From JAQGMO01 sp050954505 (GTDB taxonomy: Bacteria > Pseudomonadota > Gammaproteobacteria > Burkholderiales > Burkholderiaceae_D): 13,207 nucleotides of DNA. The position numbers and the translations under genes were made by a program. Below the pieces are notes generated by a model, which made no database searches, was not told where the DNA came from, and saw only the letters and a list, made by a program, of their open reading frames with translations. Positions 1 through 5,925 of this stretch are shown one piece after another. Position 1 is the stretch's first letter; every line of letters begins with the position of its first letter. Location of the stretch: assembly GCA_050954505.1 (NCBI GenBank), contig JBPBPY010000075.1, forward strand, positions 1-13,207. Direction: 5' to 3'.

Positions 1-142
1 TCTGCAGTGCCTGCATCAGCGGATCGCTGGCATCGAGCGACAGCGTCGGCGAATAAGCGAAAATCGAGATGTCGTTGGCGAGCGCGGCGAGCGGCATGCC
101 CATCGACAAAAGCAGGGAACAGGCAACGGCCTTTTTGTTCAT
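1..142 (-). CDS. mltD: N-terminus of an exported protein, probably lytic transglycosylase MltD (partial)
   Basis: Only the first 47 codons lie in the window; the gene runs off the left edge. The reading starts MNKKAVACSLLLSMGMPLAALAND: two lysines, a hydrophobic stretch of about 15 residues and an ALA-N cleavage site, a typical Sec signal peptide, so the mature protein acts in the envelope. No catalytic region is visible. The MltD name rests on synteny: in E. coli mltD lies beside gloB, yafS, rnhA and dnaQ, the same set and order seen here. MltD cleaves murein glycan strands to 1,6-anhydro-muropeptides. An in-frame ATG at 151 would add three residues; neither start has a strong ribosome site. 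That this is a secreted protein is fairly sure; the exact identity is inference. Confidence 0.55.
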   Translation of the reverse strand, partial: MNKKAVACSLLLSMGMPLAALANDISIFAYSPTLSLDASDPLMQALQ

Positions 143-212
143 CGCATGCATGGGTTCACTTTATGGTGTCCGGCGCAAGGTGTCCGGATGAGCAAAAAAC
201 AGAATGCCGACG

Positions 213-241
213 AGTGTAAGAATGCGACACGCCGGCGTCAA
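213..241 (-). promoter_or_regulatory. Sigma-70 promoter for the mltD-like gene
   Basis: On the minus strand TTGACG (236-241) and TACACT (213-218) are separated by exactly 17 bp. Transcription would begin near 206, leaving a leader of about 60 nt. That leader contains a direct repeat of GGTGTCCGG (plus-strand 165-173 and 179-187). Predicted from consensus only. Confidence 0.5.
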
Positions 242-539
242 GAATTGTTACCTTTTCCACGACCGCCTGATGCCGCGTGGCATCATCATTACTAACGGCA
301 GCAAACGGCATTAGTTGAATGCAGCAGCGAAAAACGTTTGCATGAGGTTTTGTTCCGGCCGGCAAACCGTCAAGTCAACGCTGGCCGCCGCAACGATTCA
401 CCCGCTCACGGCTCGACATGCCATCGCAACATTTCACCCGCTTAAGTCAGCATTCAACACAGCGCATGGTCGACATGGCAAGCGCAGCATGGCAAGCGGC
501 TGAGGCAAGCGCACACCGAGCCATACTGTTGCCAATCAC
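242..539. other. Intergenic region between gloB and the mltD-like gene, no gene seen
   Basis: About 300 bp behind the gloB stop contain no frame with a good ribosome site and coding character. The only structure seen is a short imperfect repeat in which GGCAAGCG occurs three times at 13-14 bp intervals (477-484, 491-498, 504-511), and two CACCCGCT words further left. No clear intrinsic terminator for gloB was found. Confidence 0.5.
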
Positions 540-1334
540 TTAACGGAAATTGTCTTTCCATTGCCTCAAGGCAGTGAAGCTGGCCAGGGCATCAGGTGAA
601 GCGAGTCGCTTCGATGCCAACAGTGTGGCGATGATAGCAGGTTCGGTATGACGCAGGAAGGGATTGGTGCGCTTTTCCAGCCCGATCGAGGATGGCAGCG
701 TGGCTTGGCCGGCTTGCCGTTTGGCCGTTTCAACCGCCATGCGCTGCACCAGGACGGTATTGCCTGGCTCGACGGCCAGCGCAAACTTCAGATTTGCCAA
801 GGTATATTCGTGAGCGCAGTAGACGGCCGTCTCATCAGGCAATGCCGCCAGCCGGCCCAGCGAATCGGCCATCTGCCGGGGCGTGCCTTCGAACAAACGT
901 CCGCAGCCGCCGGCAAACAGGGTGTCGCCGCAAAACAGCCACTGGTGGTCGGTTTCCACATAGGCAATATGCCCGCTGGTATGTCCAGGCACATCAAGCA
1001 CGGTAAAGTGCAGGCCAAGTTCCCCGATGTGGAGCTGGTCACCATCTGCCAGCGGATGGTTCATGCCATCGATGCGTTCGCGCTTTGGGCCATACACCGG
1101 CACTGCCGCCATTGCCAGCAAGGCAGGCACGCCGCCGACATGGTCAGGGTGGTGATGTGTCAGTAGAATAGCAACCAGGGTCAGGCCAAGGCGTTCGAGT
1201 GTCGCCTGGACCGGTGCTGCATCGCCAGGGTCGACCACGACCGCGTGTGTGCCATCGTGGATCAGCCACAGGTAATTATCGGCAAACGCCGCAACTGCAA
1301 CGATTTCCAGGGAATTTGAAGATTGCATGGGCAT
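540..1334 (-). CDS. gloB: Hydroxyacylglutathione hydrolase (glyoxalase II)
   Basis: This is the second enzyme of the glyoxalase pathway: it hydrolyses S-D-lactoylglutathione to D-lactate and glutathione in the cytoplasm, completing methylglyoxal detoxification. The 264-residue protein has the metallo-beta-lactamase fold signature THHHPDH (residues 59-65) that binds two metals, with further ligands H118 in PGHTSGH, D137 in FCGDTLF and H175 in YCAHEY. NPFLR at 224-228 belongs to the C-terminal glutathione-binding region. Length agrees with the roughly 250 residues of E. coli GloB. The ATG at 1334 is chosen because GAGG lies 8 nt upstream; a TTG at 1337 and an ATG at 1328 are alternatives. Its 5' end overlaps the divergent yafS-like start, so its promoter must lie inside yafS. 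Confidence 0.96.
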   Translation of the reverse strand: MPMQSSNSLEIVAVAAFADNYLWLIHDGTHAVVVDPGDAAPVQATLERLGLTLVAILLTHHHPDHVGGVPALLAMAAVPVYGPKRERIDGMNHPLADGDQLHIGELGLHFTVLDVPGHTSGHIAYVETDHQWLFCGDTLFAGGCGRLFEGTPRQMADSLGRLAALPDETAVYCAHEYTLANLKFALAVEPGNTVLVQRMAVETAKRQAGQATLPSSIGLEKRTNPFLRHTEPAIIATLLASKRLASPDALASFTALRQWKDNFR

Positions 1335-2334
1335 CAACGAGACCTCATCCGAAAGGCCGATTATAGCGCTGGGCGACTGGCTCGATACGCCAGCGGGGCG
1401 TTACCTGCGGCAGTGGGAGCAGGCGCGCCTGGATCAGCTGACCGTGGACATCTTCGGTTTCAATGCCGTGCAGATCGGTTTGCCGCAATTGCACGGCCTG
1501 CAGGCCAGCCGGATGACCAACCGCTGGGTCACCGGCCCGGTTGCATGGACCGAGGACGCGCAAGCGGTGCAGGAACAGCAGCAGTCGTTTGCGGCCAATC
1601 GAACGGCAGCACGCAGTCAAGACAGCGCGCAAGTGGGCAGCAGTGGCGCGCGCCGTGTCCTGCAGATTGATTCCAGTGCCGACGATGATCGAACTGGCAA
1701 CATGACGAATGCGCATGACAGCGGCAATGACGATGGCGCCGGACATGTTGACAACACTGGCTCAGGTGCGCTGCGCCGTATCGCCGTGGCGCATGACTTT
1801 ACCGAATTGCCGTTTGCCAGCCAGAGCCTGGACCTGGTGCTGTTGCCGCATGTACTCGAATTCGCCCAGGAACCGCATCAAATCCTGCGCGAGGTGGAAC
1901 GGGTGCTGATTGCAGAAGGACAGGTCATCATCTGCGGCTTCAATCCGGCCAGCATGTGGGGCGCGCGCCAGATGGCCCGGCGCCTGCGCGGCGCCGATTT
2001 CCTGCCACCGCATGGCGAGTTGATCGGCATGCCGCGCCTCAAGGATTGGCTCAAGCTGCTCAACATGGAAGTCGGGCGCGGCCACTTCGGCTGTTATGCG
2101 CCAGCCTGCGGGACTGAAAAATGGCTCAACCGGTTTCATTTCATGGAAAGTGTTGGCGAGCGCTGGTGGCCATTCCTTGGCGCGGTGTATATAGTGCAGG
2201 CCATCAAGCGGGTCAAGGGCGTGCGCCTGGTGGGCCCGGCCTGGACGCCGAAGATGGCCGGTGCGCGTGCCGGCGTACCGGTGGCCCGGCATGGGCATGG
2301 CGGCGGGAATGAAACGCCAGCGTTGGGAAAATGA
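1327..2334 (+). CDS. yafS: YafS-type class I SAM-dependent methyltransferase-like protein
   Basis: The 335-residue protein matches the YafS family, which sits between gloB and rnhA in E. coli and whose substrate is not established. The N-terminus has the family pattern ALGDWLDTPAGRYLRQWEQ (14-32) and a FGFNAVQIG motif. The methyltransferase-11-like core appears late: FTELPFASQSLDLVLLPHVLEF (158-179), ILREVERVL and VIICGFNPASMWG (200-212). The glycine-rich SAM motif I expected upstream of this core is not visible. In its place residues ~79-149 form a Q/S/N/D-rich low-complexity segment, making the protein about 95 residues longer than E. coli YafS (240). GAAG lies 5 nt before the ATG. It heads an operon: its TGA overlaps the rnhA start as ATGA. 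Family membership is firm; enzymatic activity is not. Confidence 0.85.
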   Translation: MGINETSSERPIIALGDWLDTPAGRYLRQWEQARLDQLTVDIFGFNAVQIGLPQLHGLQASRMTNRWVTGPVAWTEDAQAVQEQQQSFAANRTAARSQDSAQVGSSGARRVLQIDSSADDDRTGNMTNAHDSGNDDGAGHVDNTGSGALRRIAVAHDFTELPFASQSLDLVLLPHVLEFAQEPHQILREVERVLIAEGQVIICGFNPASMWGARQMARRLRGADFLPPHGELIGMPRLKDWLKLLNMEVGRGHFGCYAPACGTEKWLNRFHFMESVGERWWPFLGAVYIVQAIKRVKGVRLVGPAWTPKMAGARAGVPVARHGHGGGNETPALGK

Positions 2335-2876
2335 ATGGTATGACGAATCCGGGAACCGAAATGAGTGCTGCAAACCTGCATGAAACAACTGCCGTTGCGG
2401 CAGCCGACAAGCCGATCGACCGTGTCGATATCTATGCCGATGGTGCTTGCCGTGGCAATCCTGGCCCGGGCGGCTGGGGTGCCTGGCTGGTCAACGGCGT
2501 GCATGAAAAGGAAATCTTCGGCGGCGAGCCGAATACCACCAACAACCGCATGGAACTGCAAGCGGTGATCGAAGCGCTGAGCCTGCTGACCAGGCCTTGC
2601 GAGGTCACGGTGCACACCGATAGCCAGTATGTCCAGAAAGGCATCAGCGAATGGATTCACGGCTGGAAAGCGCGCGGCTGGAAGACGGCTGCGCGCGAGC
2701 CGGTCAAGAATGTCGACCTGTGGCAGGCACTCGATGCTGCGCAAGGGCGCCACAAGATGGCATGGCGCTGGGTCAAGGGCCATGCCGGCCATGCCGGCAA
2801 TGAACGTGCCGATGCGCTGGCCAACCGGGGCGTCGACAGCCTGCGCGCCGGCGGCCGCACCGGCAGGGCGGGCTAG
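2331..2876 (+). CDS. rnhA: Ribonuclease HI
   Basis: RNase HI cuts the RNA strand of RNA-DNA hybrids, clearing R-loops and primers. All catalytic residues are visible: D37 in YADGACRGNPGPGGWG, E75 in NNRMELQAV, D97 in HTDSQYV, and D161 in the final KGHAGHAGNERAD block, where H151 corresponds to the mobile histidine. The basic handle GWKARGWKTA precedes PVKNVDLW. The protein is 181 residues against 155 in E. coli; the extra length is a non-conserved N-terminal leader of about 25 residues. The ATG at 2331 overlaps the yafS stop with GGGA close upstream, while an in-frame ATG at 2361 has GGGAA at good spacing and may be the true start (171 residues). dnaQ follows after 1 bp, unlike E. coli where the two genes diverge. 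Confidence 0.96.
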   Translation: MNGMTNPGTEMSAANLHETTAVAAADKPIDRVDIYADGACRGNPGPGGWGAWLVNGVHEKEIFGGEPNTTNNRMELQAVIEALSLLTRPCEVTVHTDSQYVQKGISEWIHGWKARGWKTAAREPVKNVDLWQALDAAQGRHKMAWRWVKGHAGHAGNERADALANRGVDSLRAGGRTGRAG

Positions 2877-2877
2877 C

Positions 2878-3591
2878 ATGCGCCAGATTGTCTTTGATAC
2901 TGAAACCACCGGCTTGAATCCGCGTTCGGGCGACCGGATTCTGGAAATTGGCTGTGTTGAAATGGTCAACCGCAAGTTGACCGGAAATAATTTTCATCGT
3001 TATATCAATCCCGAGCGGGATTCGGAAGAGGGGGCGCTGGCCGTCCATGGCTTGACCACCGAATTCCTGCGCGACAAACCAAAGTTTGCCGAGATTGCCG
3101 ACGAATTGCGCGACTATCTGGCCGGCGCTGAAATCATCATCCACAACGCGCCATTCGACGTCGCCTTCATGAATGCCGAACTGGCGCGCATGGGTTTGCC
3201 GGCTTTCAACGAGCATGTCGGCGCCGTCATCGATTCGCTGGCCCAGGCCAAGGCCATGCACCCCGGCAAGCGCAATTCGCTCGATGCATTGTGCGACCGT
3301 TACGGCATTTCCAATTCGCACCGCGCGTTGCATGGCGCGCTGCTCGATGCCGAATTGCTGGCGGAAGTCTACCTGGCCATGACGCGTGGCCAGAACAGCC
3401 TGACCATCGAACTCGACGTCGAGGCGCCCAGCCAGGCGGAAGGTGAACTCGATAGCGCCGCCTATGCCGGCGTGATCCTGGTCCGCGCCAGCGCAGAAGA
3501 ACTGGCTGCCCATGAAATCGTCGTCAAGAGCCTCGACAAGGAAGTGCGCGGCACCAGCGTGTGGCGCGCACTGGAACAGGTCGAGTCCTGA
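2878..3591 (+). CDS. dnaQ: DNA polymerase III epsilon subunit (3'-5' proofreading exonuclease)
   Basis: Epsilon proofreads for the alpha polymerase in the Pol III core. The 237-residue protein, close to the 243 of E. coli, shows the DEDDh exonuclease set: D7 and E9 in FDTETTG (Exo I), D94 in HNAPFDVAF (Exo II), and H152 and D157 in HGALLDAEL (Exo III). After the domain, GQNSLTIEL (171-179) fits the weak beta-clamp-binding motif of the epsilon linker, followed by an acidic, Ala/Glu-rich linker and a C-terminal segment that would dock alpha. The frame is open far upstream inside rnhA, but homology begins at MRQIVFDTETTG, so ATG 2878 is used. The ribosome site is weak (GGGCGGG), suggesting translational coupling to rnhA, which ends 1 bp before. 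Confidence 0.97.
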   Translation: MRQIVFDTETTGLNPRSGDRILEIGCVEMVNRKLTGNNFHRYINPERDSEEGALAVHGLTTEFLRDKPKFAEIADELRDYLAGAEIIIHNAPFDVAFMNAELARMGLPAFNEHVGAVIDSLAQAKAMHPGKRNSLDALCDRYGISNSHRALHGALLDAELLAEVYLAMTRGQNSLTIELDVEAPSQAEGELDSAAYAGVILVRASAEELAAHEIVVKSLDKEVRGTSVWRALEQVES

Positions 3592-3622
3592 AGCCTGTGC
3601 GGGTTCCTGCGCCGCGCGCCAT

Positions 3623-3662
3623 GCCGGCAGGTATCCTTGCATCGCAAGGGGGGGATGCCGGC
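3623..3662. terminator. Hairpin between convergent dnaQ and yqjH
   Basis: Outer arms GCCGGCA (3623-3629) and TGCCGGC (3656-3662) enclose an inner stem CCTTGC-ATC-GCAAGG (3635-3649), with a G-run bulge. It lies in the 81-bp gap between two convergent stops. No T-tract follows on either strand, so it is a non-canonical terminator candidate or a 3'-end stabiliser. Confidence 0.4.
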
Positions 3663-3672
3663 TGTGGGCTGG

Positions 3673-4491
3673 TCAATCTTCGCCATCGGCCGCACCGCGG
3701 CGCCAATACGACTTTACCTTCAGCCAGTCAGGGTTGGCATGGCGCTGGCCAAGCAGGAATTCGCGCAGCGCTTTCGAGTCGGATGATTCACAGCCCACCC
3801 AGGCGCAATAGTCGCCGGGCAGAAATGCGAGCGTGGCGGCGGCCTGGGGCAGGGTCAGGCGCCGGCTTGCCTGTGCATCGCGGTGTATCCATTGGACGTC
3901 GATGCGGGCGGCCGATTCGAAGACGGCTTCATCGGCTGCACTGGCCACTTCGATCAACACCAGGGCGCGTGCGCCGGCTGGCAACTCTGCCAGCCGGCGG
4001 GTGATTGCCGGCAGCGCAGTATCGTCACCGATCATCAAATGCCAGTCGAACGCAAAGGGCAGCAGGAACGAGCCGCGCGGCCCACCGACGCCCAGCATCT
4101 GGCCTGGTTCGGCTTGACTGGCCCAGCGGGTGGCTGGTCCGGCATCATGCAGTGCAAAGTCGAATTGCAGTGTCAGCGCCGTGGCATCGAAGGAGTGCGG
4201 CGTGTAGTCGCGCATGATCGGCCGTTGTTCCGATGCATATACCGGGCCATCCGGGCCAGCCTGCGGCAGCTGCAGCGCACCGGTCAGCGGATCGGGAAAG
4301 AACAGTTTGCAATGGTCATCGAAGCCGGGGCTGGTGAACCCTTCGAGCTGGTCGCCACCCACCGTGATGCGTACCAGATGCGGCGATGGGCGTTCCACCG
4401 CGCGTACTTCCAGGAGGCGAAAACGCAATGCATGCCGCACGCGGTGGGCGCTGCGATCCGGTTGCGCGTTGCTGGTGGCGGTATCAGTCAT
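3673..4491 (-). CDS. yqjH: Siderophore-interacting protein / NAD(P)H-dependent ferric-chelate reductase (YqjH/ViuB family)
   Basis: Members of this FAD-binding family reduce iron in ferric siderophores in the cytoplasm, releasing Fe(II). The 272-residue protein has the FAD-binding beta-barrel with RDYTPHSF (94-101), the GPRGSF loop (137-142) and GDDTALPAI (155-163). It ends with the SIP C-terminal block WVGCESSDSKALR (231-243) and YWRRG (262-266). The usual GE of the WxAGE motif is replaced by GCES. ATG 4491 is chosen because AGGAGG lies exactly 9 nt upstream; the GTG at 4500 would abut that site. The start overlaps the stop of the PadR gene by 8 bp (ATGACTGA), so the two are translationally coupled. 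In E. coli YqjI represses yqjH, which supports the name. Confidence 0.87.
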   Translation of the reverse strand: MTDTATSNAQPDRSAHRVRHALRFRLLEVRAVERPSPHLVRITVGGDQLEGFTSPGFDDHCKLFFPDPLTGALQLPQAGPDGPVYASEQRPIMRDYTPHSFDATALTLQFDFALHDAGPATRWASQAEPGQMLGVGGPRGSFLLPFAFDWHLMIGDDTALPAITRRLAELPAGARALVLIEVASAADEAVFESAARIDVQWIHRDAQASRRLTLPQAAATLAFLPGDYCAWVGCESSDSKALREFLLGQRHANPDWLKVKSYWRRGAADGED

Positions 4492-5203
4492 GTGCGGCAC
4501 CCTCCTGCGAATTCTGTGCCGGCGTCAGTCTGGCAATTTCATCGGCGGTGGACTGCAGGAGTGCCGTCACCCGCTGGATTTCCTGTTCTGGCCAGGCGCT
4601 GTGAAACGCCAGCGCATGTTTCAAGGTATGCATGGCTTGCATCACCGCTTCGGGCGGCATGCGTCCGGCCACGGCGCGGGCCGACATTTCCATGCGCGCC
4701 AGTGCGCCATTGACTTCGTCACGGCGTTCATCCAGATGGGCATTGCCCTCGGCGGTGACGGTGTAGAGCTTTCGCGAGCCTCCCTGGGCTTCAATGCTGG
4801 ACTGTACATAACCCTGGTCTTCGAGCAGCGTCAGCGTCGGGTAGATTGCTCCCGGGCTCGGTGAATACGTGCCTTGAAAAGTCTCTTCGATTGCCTTGAT
4901 CAGTTCATAACCGTGGCAGGGACGCTTGGCGATCAACGACAGCAAGACCAGCGGCAACTCCCCGGCTGCGAACAGCCTGCCGTGGCCACGGCCACCGCGG
5001 CCACCGCCGCCACCGTGGCGGCGCGGCCCGCGCATGCCATCAGGTGGCATGCCTTCACTGCCGTGGCTGCCTGCAGCCTGTGAAGCCATGTGGTGGTGAT
5101 GGCGCTGGGCATGAGCTTGCAGCTCGCCGTCGTGCTGCCGGTGTGCAGGCCGATGCGCATGGTGAGGATGAGTCGTGTCGTCGTGGTGGTGAAAATTTCG
5201 CAT
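4484..5203 (-). CDS. yqjI: PadR-family metal-responsive repressor, YqjI-like
   Basis: The 239-residue protein has a PadR winged-helix domain at about 76-150: GELPLVLLSLIAKRPCHGYE, then YSPSPGAIYPTLTLLEDQGYV and a beta wing with GGSRKLYTVTAEG. A helical dimerisation region follows. The first 75 residues are rich in His (17) and Gly, with clusters HHH (5-7) and HHHH (35-38) and a run of five Gly. This matches E. coli YqjI, a nickel-affected repressor of the ferric reductase gene yqjH and of itself. Unlike what I recall of the E. coli protein, this tail has no Cys. AAGGAG 5 nt upstream of the ATG fixes the start. The reductase gene follows with an 8-bp overlap, so the operon is probably autoregulated through the palindromes in its promoter. 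Metal identity is inference. Confidence 0.87.
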   Translation of the reverse strand: MRNFHHHDDTTHPHHAHRPAHRQHDGELQAHAQRHHHHMASQAAGSHGSEGMPPDGMRGPRRHGGGGGRGGRGHGRLFAAGELPLVLLSLIAKRPCHGYELIKAIEETFQGTYSPSPGAIYPTLTLLEDQGYVQSSIEAQGGSRKLYTVTAEGNAHLDERRDEVNGALARMEMSARAVAGRMPPEAVMQAMHTLKHALAFHSAWPEQEIQRVTALLQSTADEIARLTPAQNSQEGAAHD

Positions 5204-5229
5204 GGTAGCTCCTTCTTTAGAGGTGTCTA

Positions 5230-5258
5230 AAGATATATCTTAATGTAGTACAAGTCAA
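5230..5258 (-). promoter_or_regulatory. yqjI promoter with a palindromic operator over the -10 box
   Basis: On the minus strand TTGACT (5253-5258) and TATCTT (5230-5235) are 17 bp apart. The -10 box forms half of the perfect 12-bp palindrome AAGATATATCTT (5230-5241). A repressor bound there would block RNA polymerase directly. The RBS AAGGAG is at 5209-5214. The palindrome is seen; its binding by YqjI is inferred. Confidence 0.6.
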
Positions 5259-5270
5259 CGATCGGAACGA

Positions 5271-5282
5271 AAGTTATATCTT
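5271..5282. promoter_or_regulatory. Second copy of the yqjI operator-like sequence
   Basis: AAGTTATATCTT differs from the perfect palindrome at 5230-5241 by one base. Centre-to-centre distance is 41 bp, close to four helical turns, so both sites would face the same side of DNA and flank the -35 box. Confidence 0.5.
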
Positions 5283-5356
5283 GAAAGGTCAAGGTCCCTG
5301 GTTTCAAGCGTTTCTGTATGAAACAGGCCGTCGATGGTGAAATCGCCGTCCTGAAA

Positions 5357-5385
5357 TTGATTACTGCAAATCTTTGTGAGATAAT
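5357..5385 (+). promoter_or_regulatory. tRNA-Val promoter
   Basis: TTGATT (5357-5362), a 17-bp spacer and GATAAT (5380-5385) lie 9 bp before the mature tRNA 5' end. The GC-rich stretch GCGCCGCTC just after the -10 box resembles the discriminators of stringently controlled stable-RNA promoters. Confidence 0.65.
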
Positions 5386-5394
5386 GCGCCGCTC

Positions 5395-5469
5395 GGGAGG
5401 TTAGCTCAGGGGTAGAGCGATCGCCTCACACGCGATAGGTCGCTGGTTCGAAACCAGCACTTCCCACCA
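5395..5469 (+). tRNA. tRNA-Val (anticodon CAC)
   Basis: The 75-nt sequence folds as a full cloverleaf. Acceptor GGGAGGT pairs with ACTTCCC (one G-T pair), D stem GCTC/GAGC, anticodon stem ATCGC/GCGAT around loop CTCACAC with anticodon CAC (reads GUG, Val), and T stem GCTGG/CCAGC with loop TTCGAAA. The discriminator A and CCA are encoded. It is a single tRNA with its own promoter, not part of a visible tRNA cluster. Confidence 0.96.
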
Positions 5470-5492
5470 GTTTTGGTCATTTCGACGTTTCT

Positions 5493-5508
5493 CGCGGCGC
5501 TCGCCGCG
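5493..5508 (+). terminator. GC-rich hairpin downstream of tRNA-Val
   Basis: CGCGGCG (5493-5499) and CGCCGCG (5502-5508) are perfectly complementary; a realistic fold is a 6-bp stem with a GCTC loop. It begins 24 nt after the CCA end. No T-run follows, so it could be a weak terminator or a processing signal. Confidence 0.35.
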
Positions 5509-5509
5509 C

Positions 5510-5797
5510 GTCGGGCTGGTGGTCATCATCAGGCTGTTGCCATGTTCAGCAGGCAACGCCAATTGTTATCCGATCCAATCTCATTCCTGCACTTGTTCGG
5601 CAGCCACGCCGCTTGATCCCTCAGGCAGGCTGGTCCATCGCCAAATTATTGGTACGGAAACAACAGTTTCACACATCGCCGCAACAGTTCGCTCTGGAAT
5701 TCGCTGTTCGCCACTTGCCCACCTGCACCAGCGTGCTCACTGCCTGGTGAGGATTTTTCGCCCAAAACAGCCCATCGGTTTCCCGTGTCATTTCCAG
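5510..5797. other. Gene-free stretch between tRNA-Val and the esterase promoter
   Basis: Open frames here lack ribosome sites and coding character. No copy of the tRNA 3' end, integrase remnant or insertion-sequence end was recognised. It reads as ordinary intergenic DNA, becoming AT-rich toward the esterase promoter. Confidence 0.45.
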
Positions 5798-5818
5798 TTG
5801 ATATAACTGATATATCAA
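5798..5818. promoter_or_regulatory. Inverted repeat upstream of the esterase promoter (operator candidate)
   Basis: Perfect 8-bp arms TTGATATA (5798-5805) and TATATCAA (5811-5818) are separated by ACTGA. Nested inside is the 10-bp palindrome TGATATATCA (5808-5817), whose core GATATATC is identical to the core of the yqjI operator (5232-5239). It ends 7 bp before the -35 box. Confidence 0.5.
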
Positions 5819-5825
5819 TTGCGAA

Positions 5826-5854
5826 TTGGATTGAACCACTGTGCTCTCTATAAT
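5826..5854 (+). promoter_or_regulatory. Sigma-70 promoter for the esterase gene
   Basis: TTGGAT (5826-5831), a 17-bp spacer and a consensus TATAAT (5849-5854). Transcription from about 5861 gives a leader near 65 nt. A second candidate, TTGACA (5888-5893) with TAATCC 17 bp on, would start almost at the GTG codon and leave no ribosome site in the transcript, so it is less likely. Confidence 0.6.
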
Positions 5855-5925
5855 TATATTGCACTGCACCACGACAGTTTCATGCACTTGACAATTGTCT
5901 TCAATGAGTCTAATCCGGGAAAAAT

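Noticed and set aside
648..1166. Plus-strand 172-codon frame opposite gloB
   Set aside because: It is the antisense shadow of a fully supported gloB gene and shows no family features.
2629..2877. Long upstream extension of the dnaQ frame
   Set aside because: It runs out of frame through rnhA; the DnaQ family begins at the MRQIVFDTETTG start at 2878.
5519..5887. Open frames on both strands between tRNA-Val and the esterase gene
   Set aside because: No ribosome sites, no coding composition and they overlap each other.
5395..5925. Mobile-element integration at the tRNA-Val 3' end
   Set aside because: No integrase, no second copy of the tRNA 3' end and no phage or island genes follow; the neighbouring genes look chromosomal.
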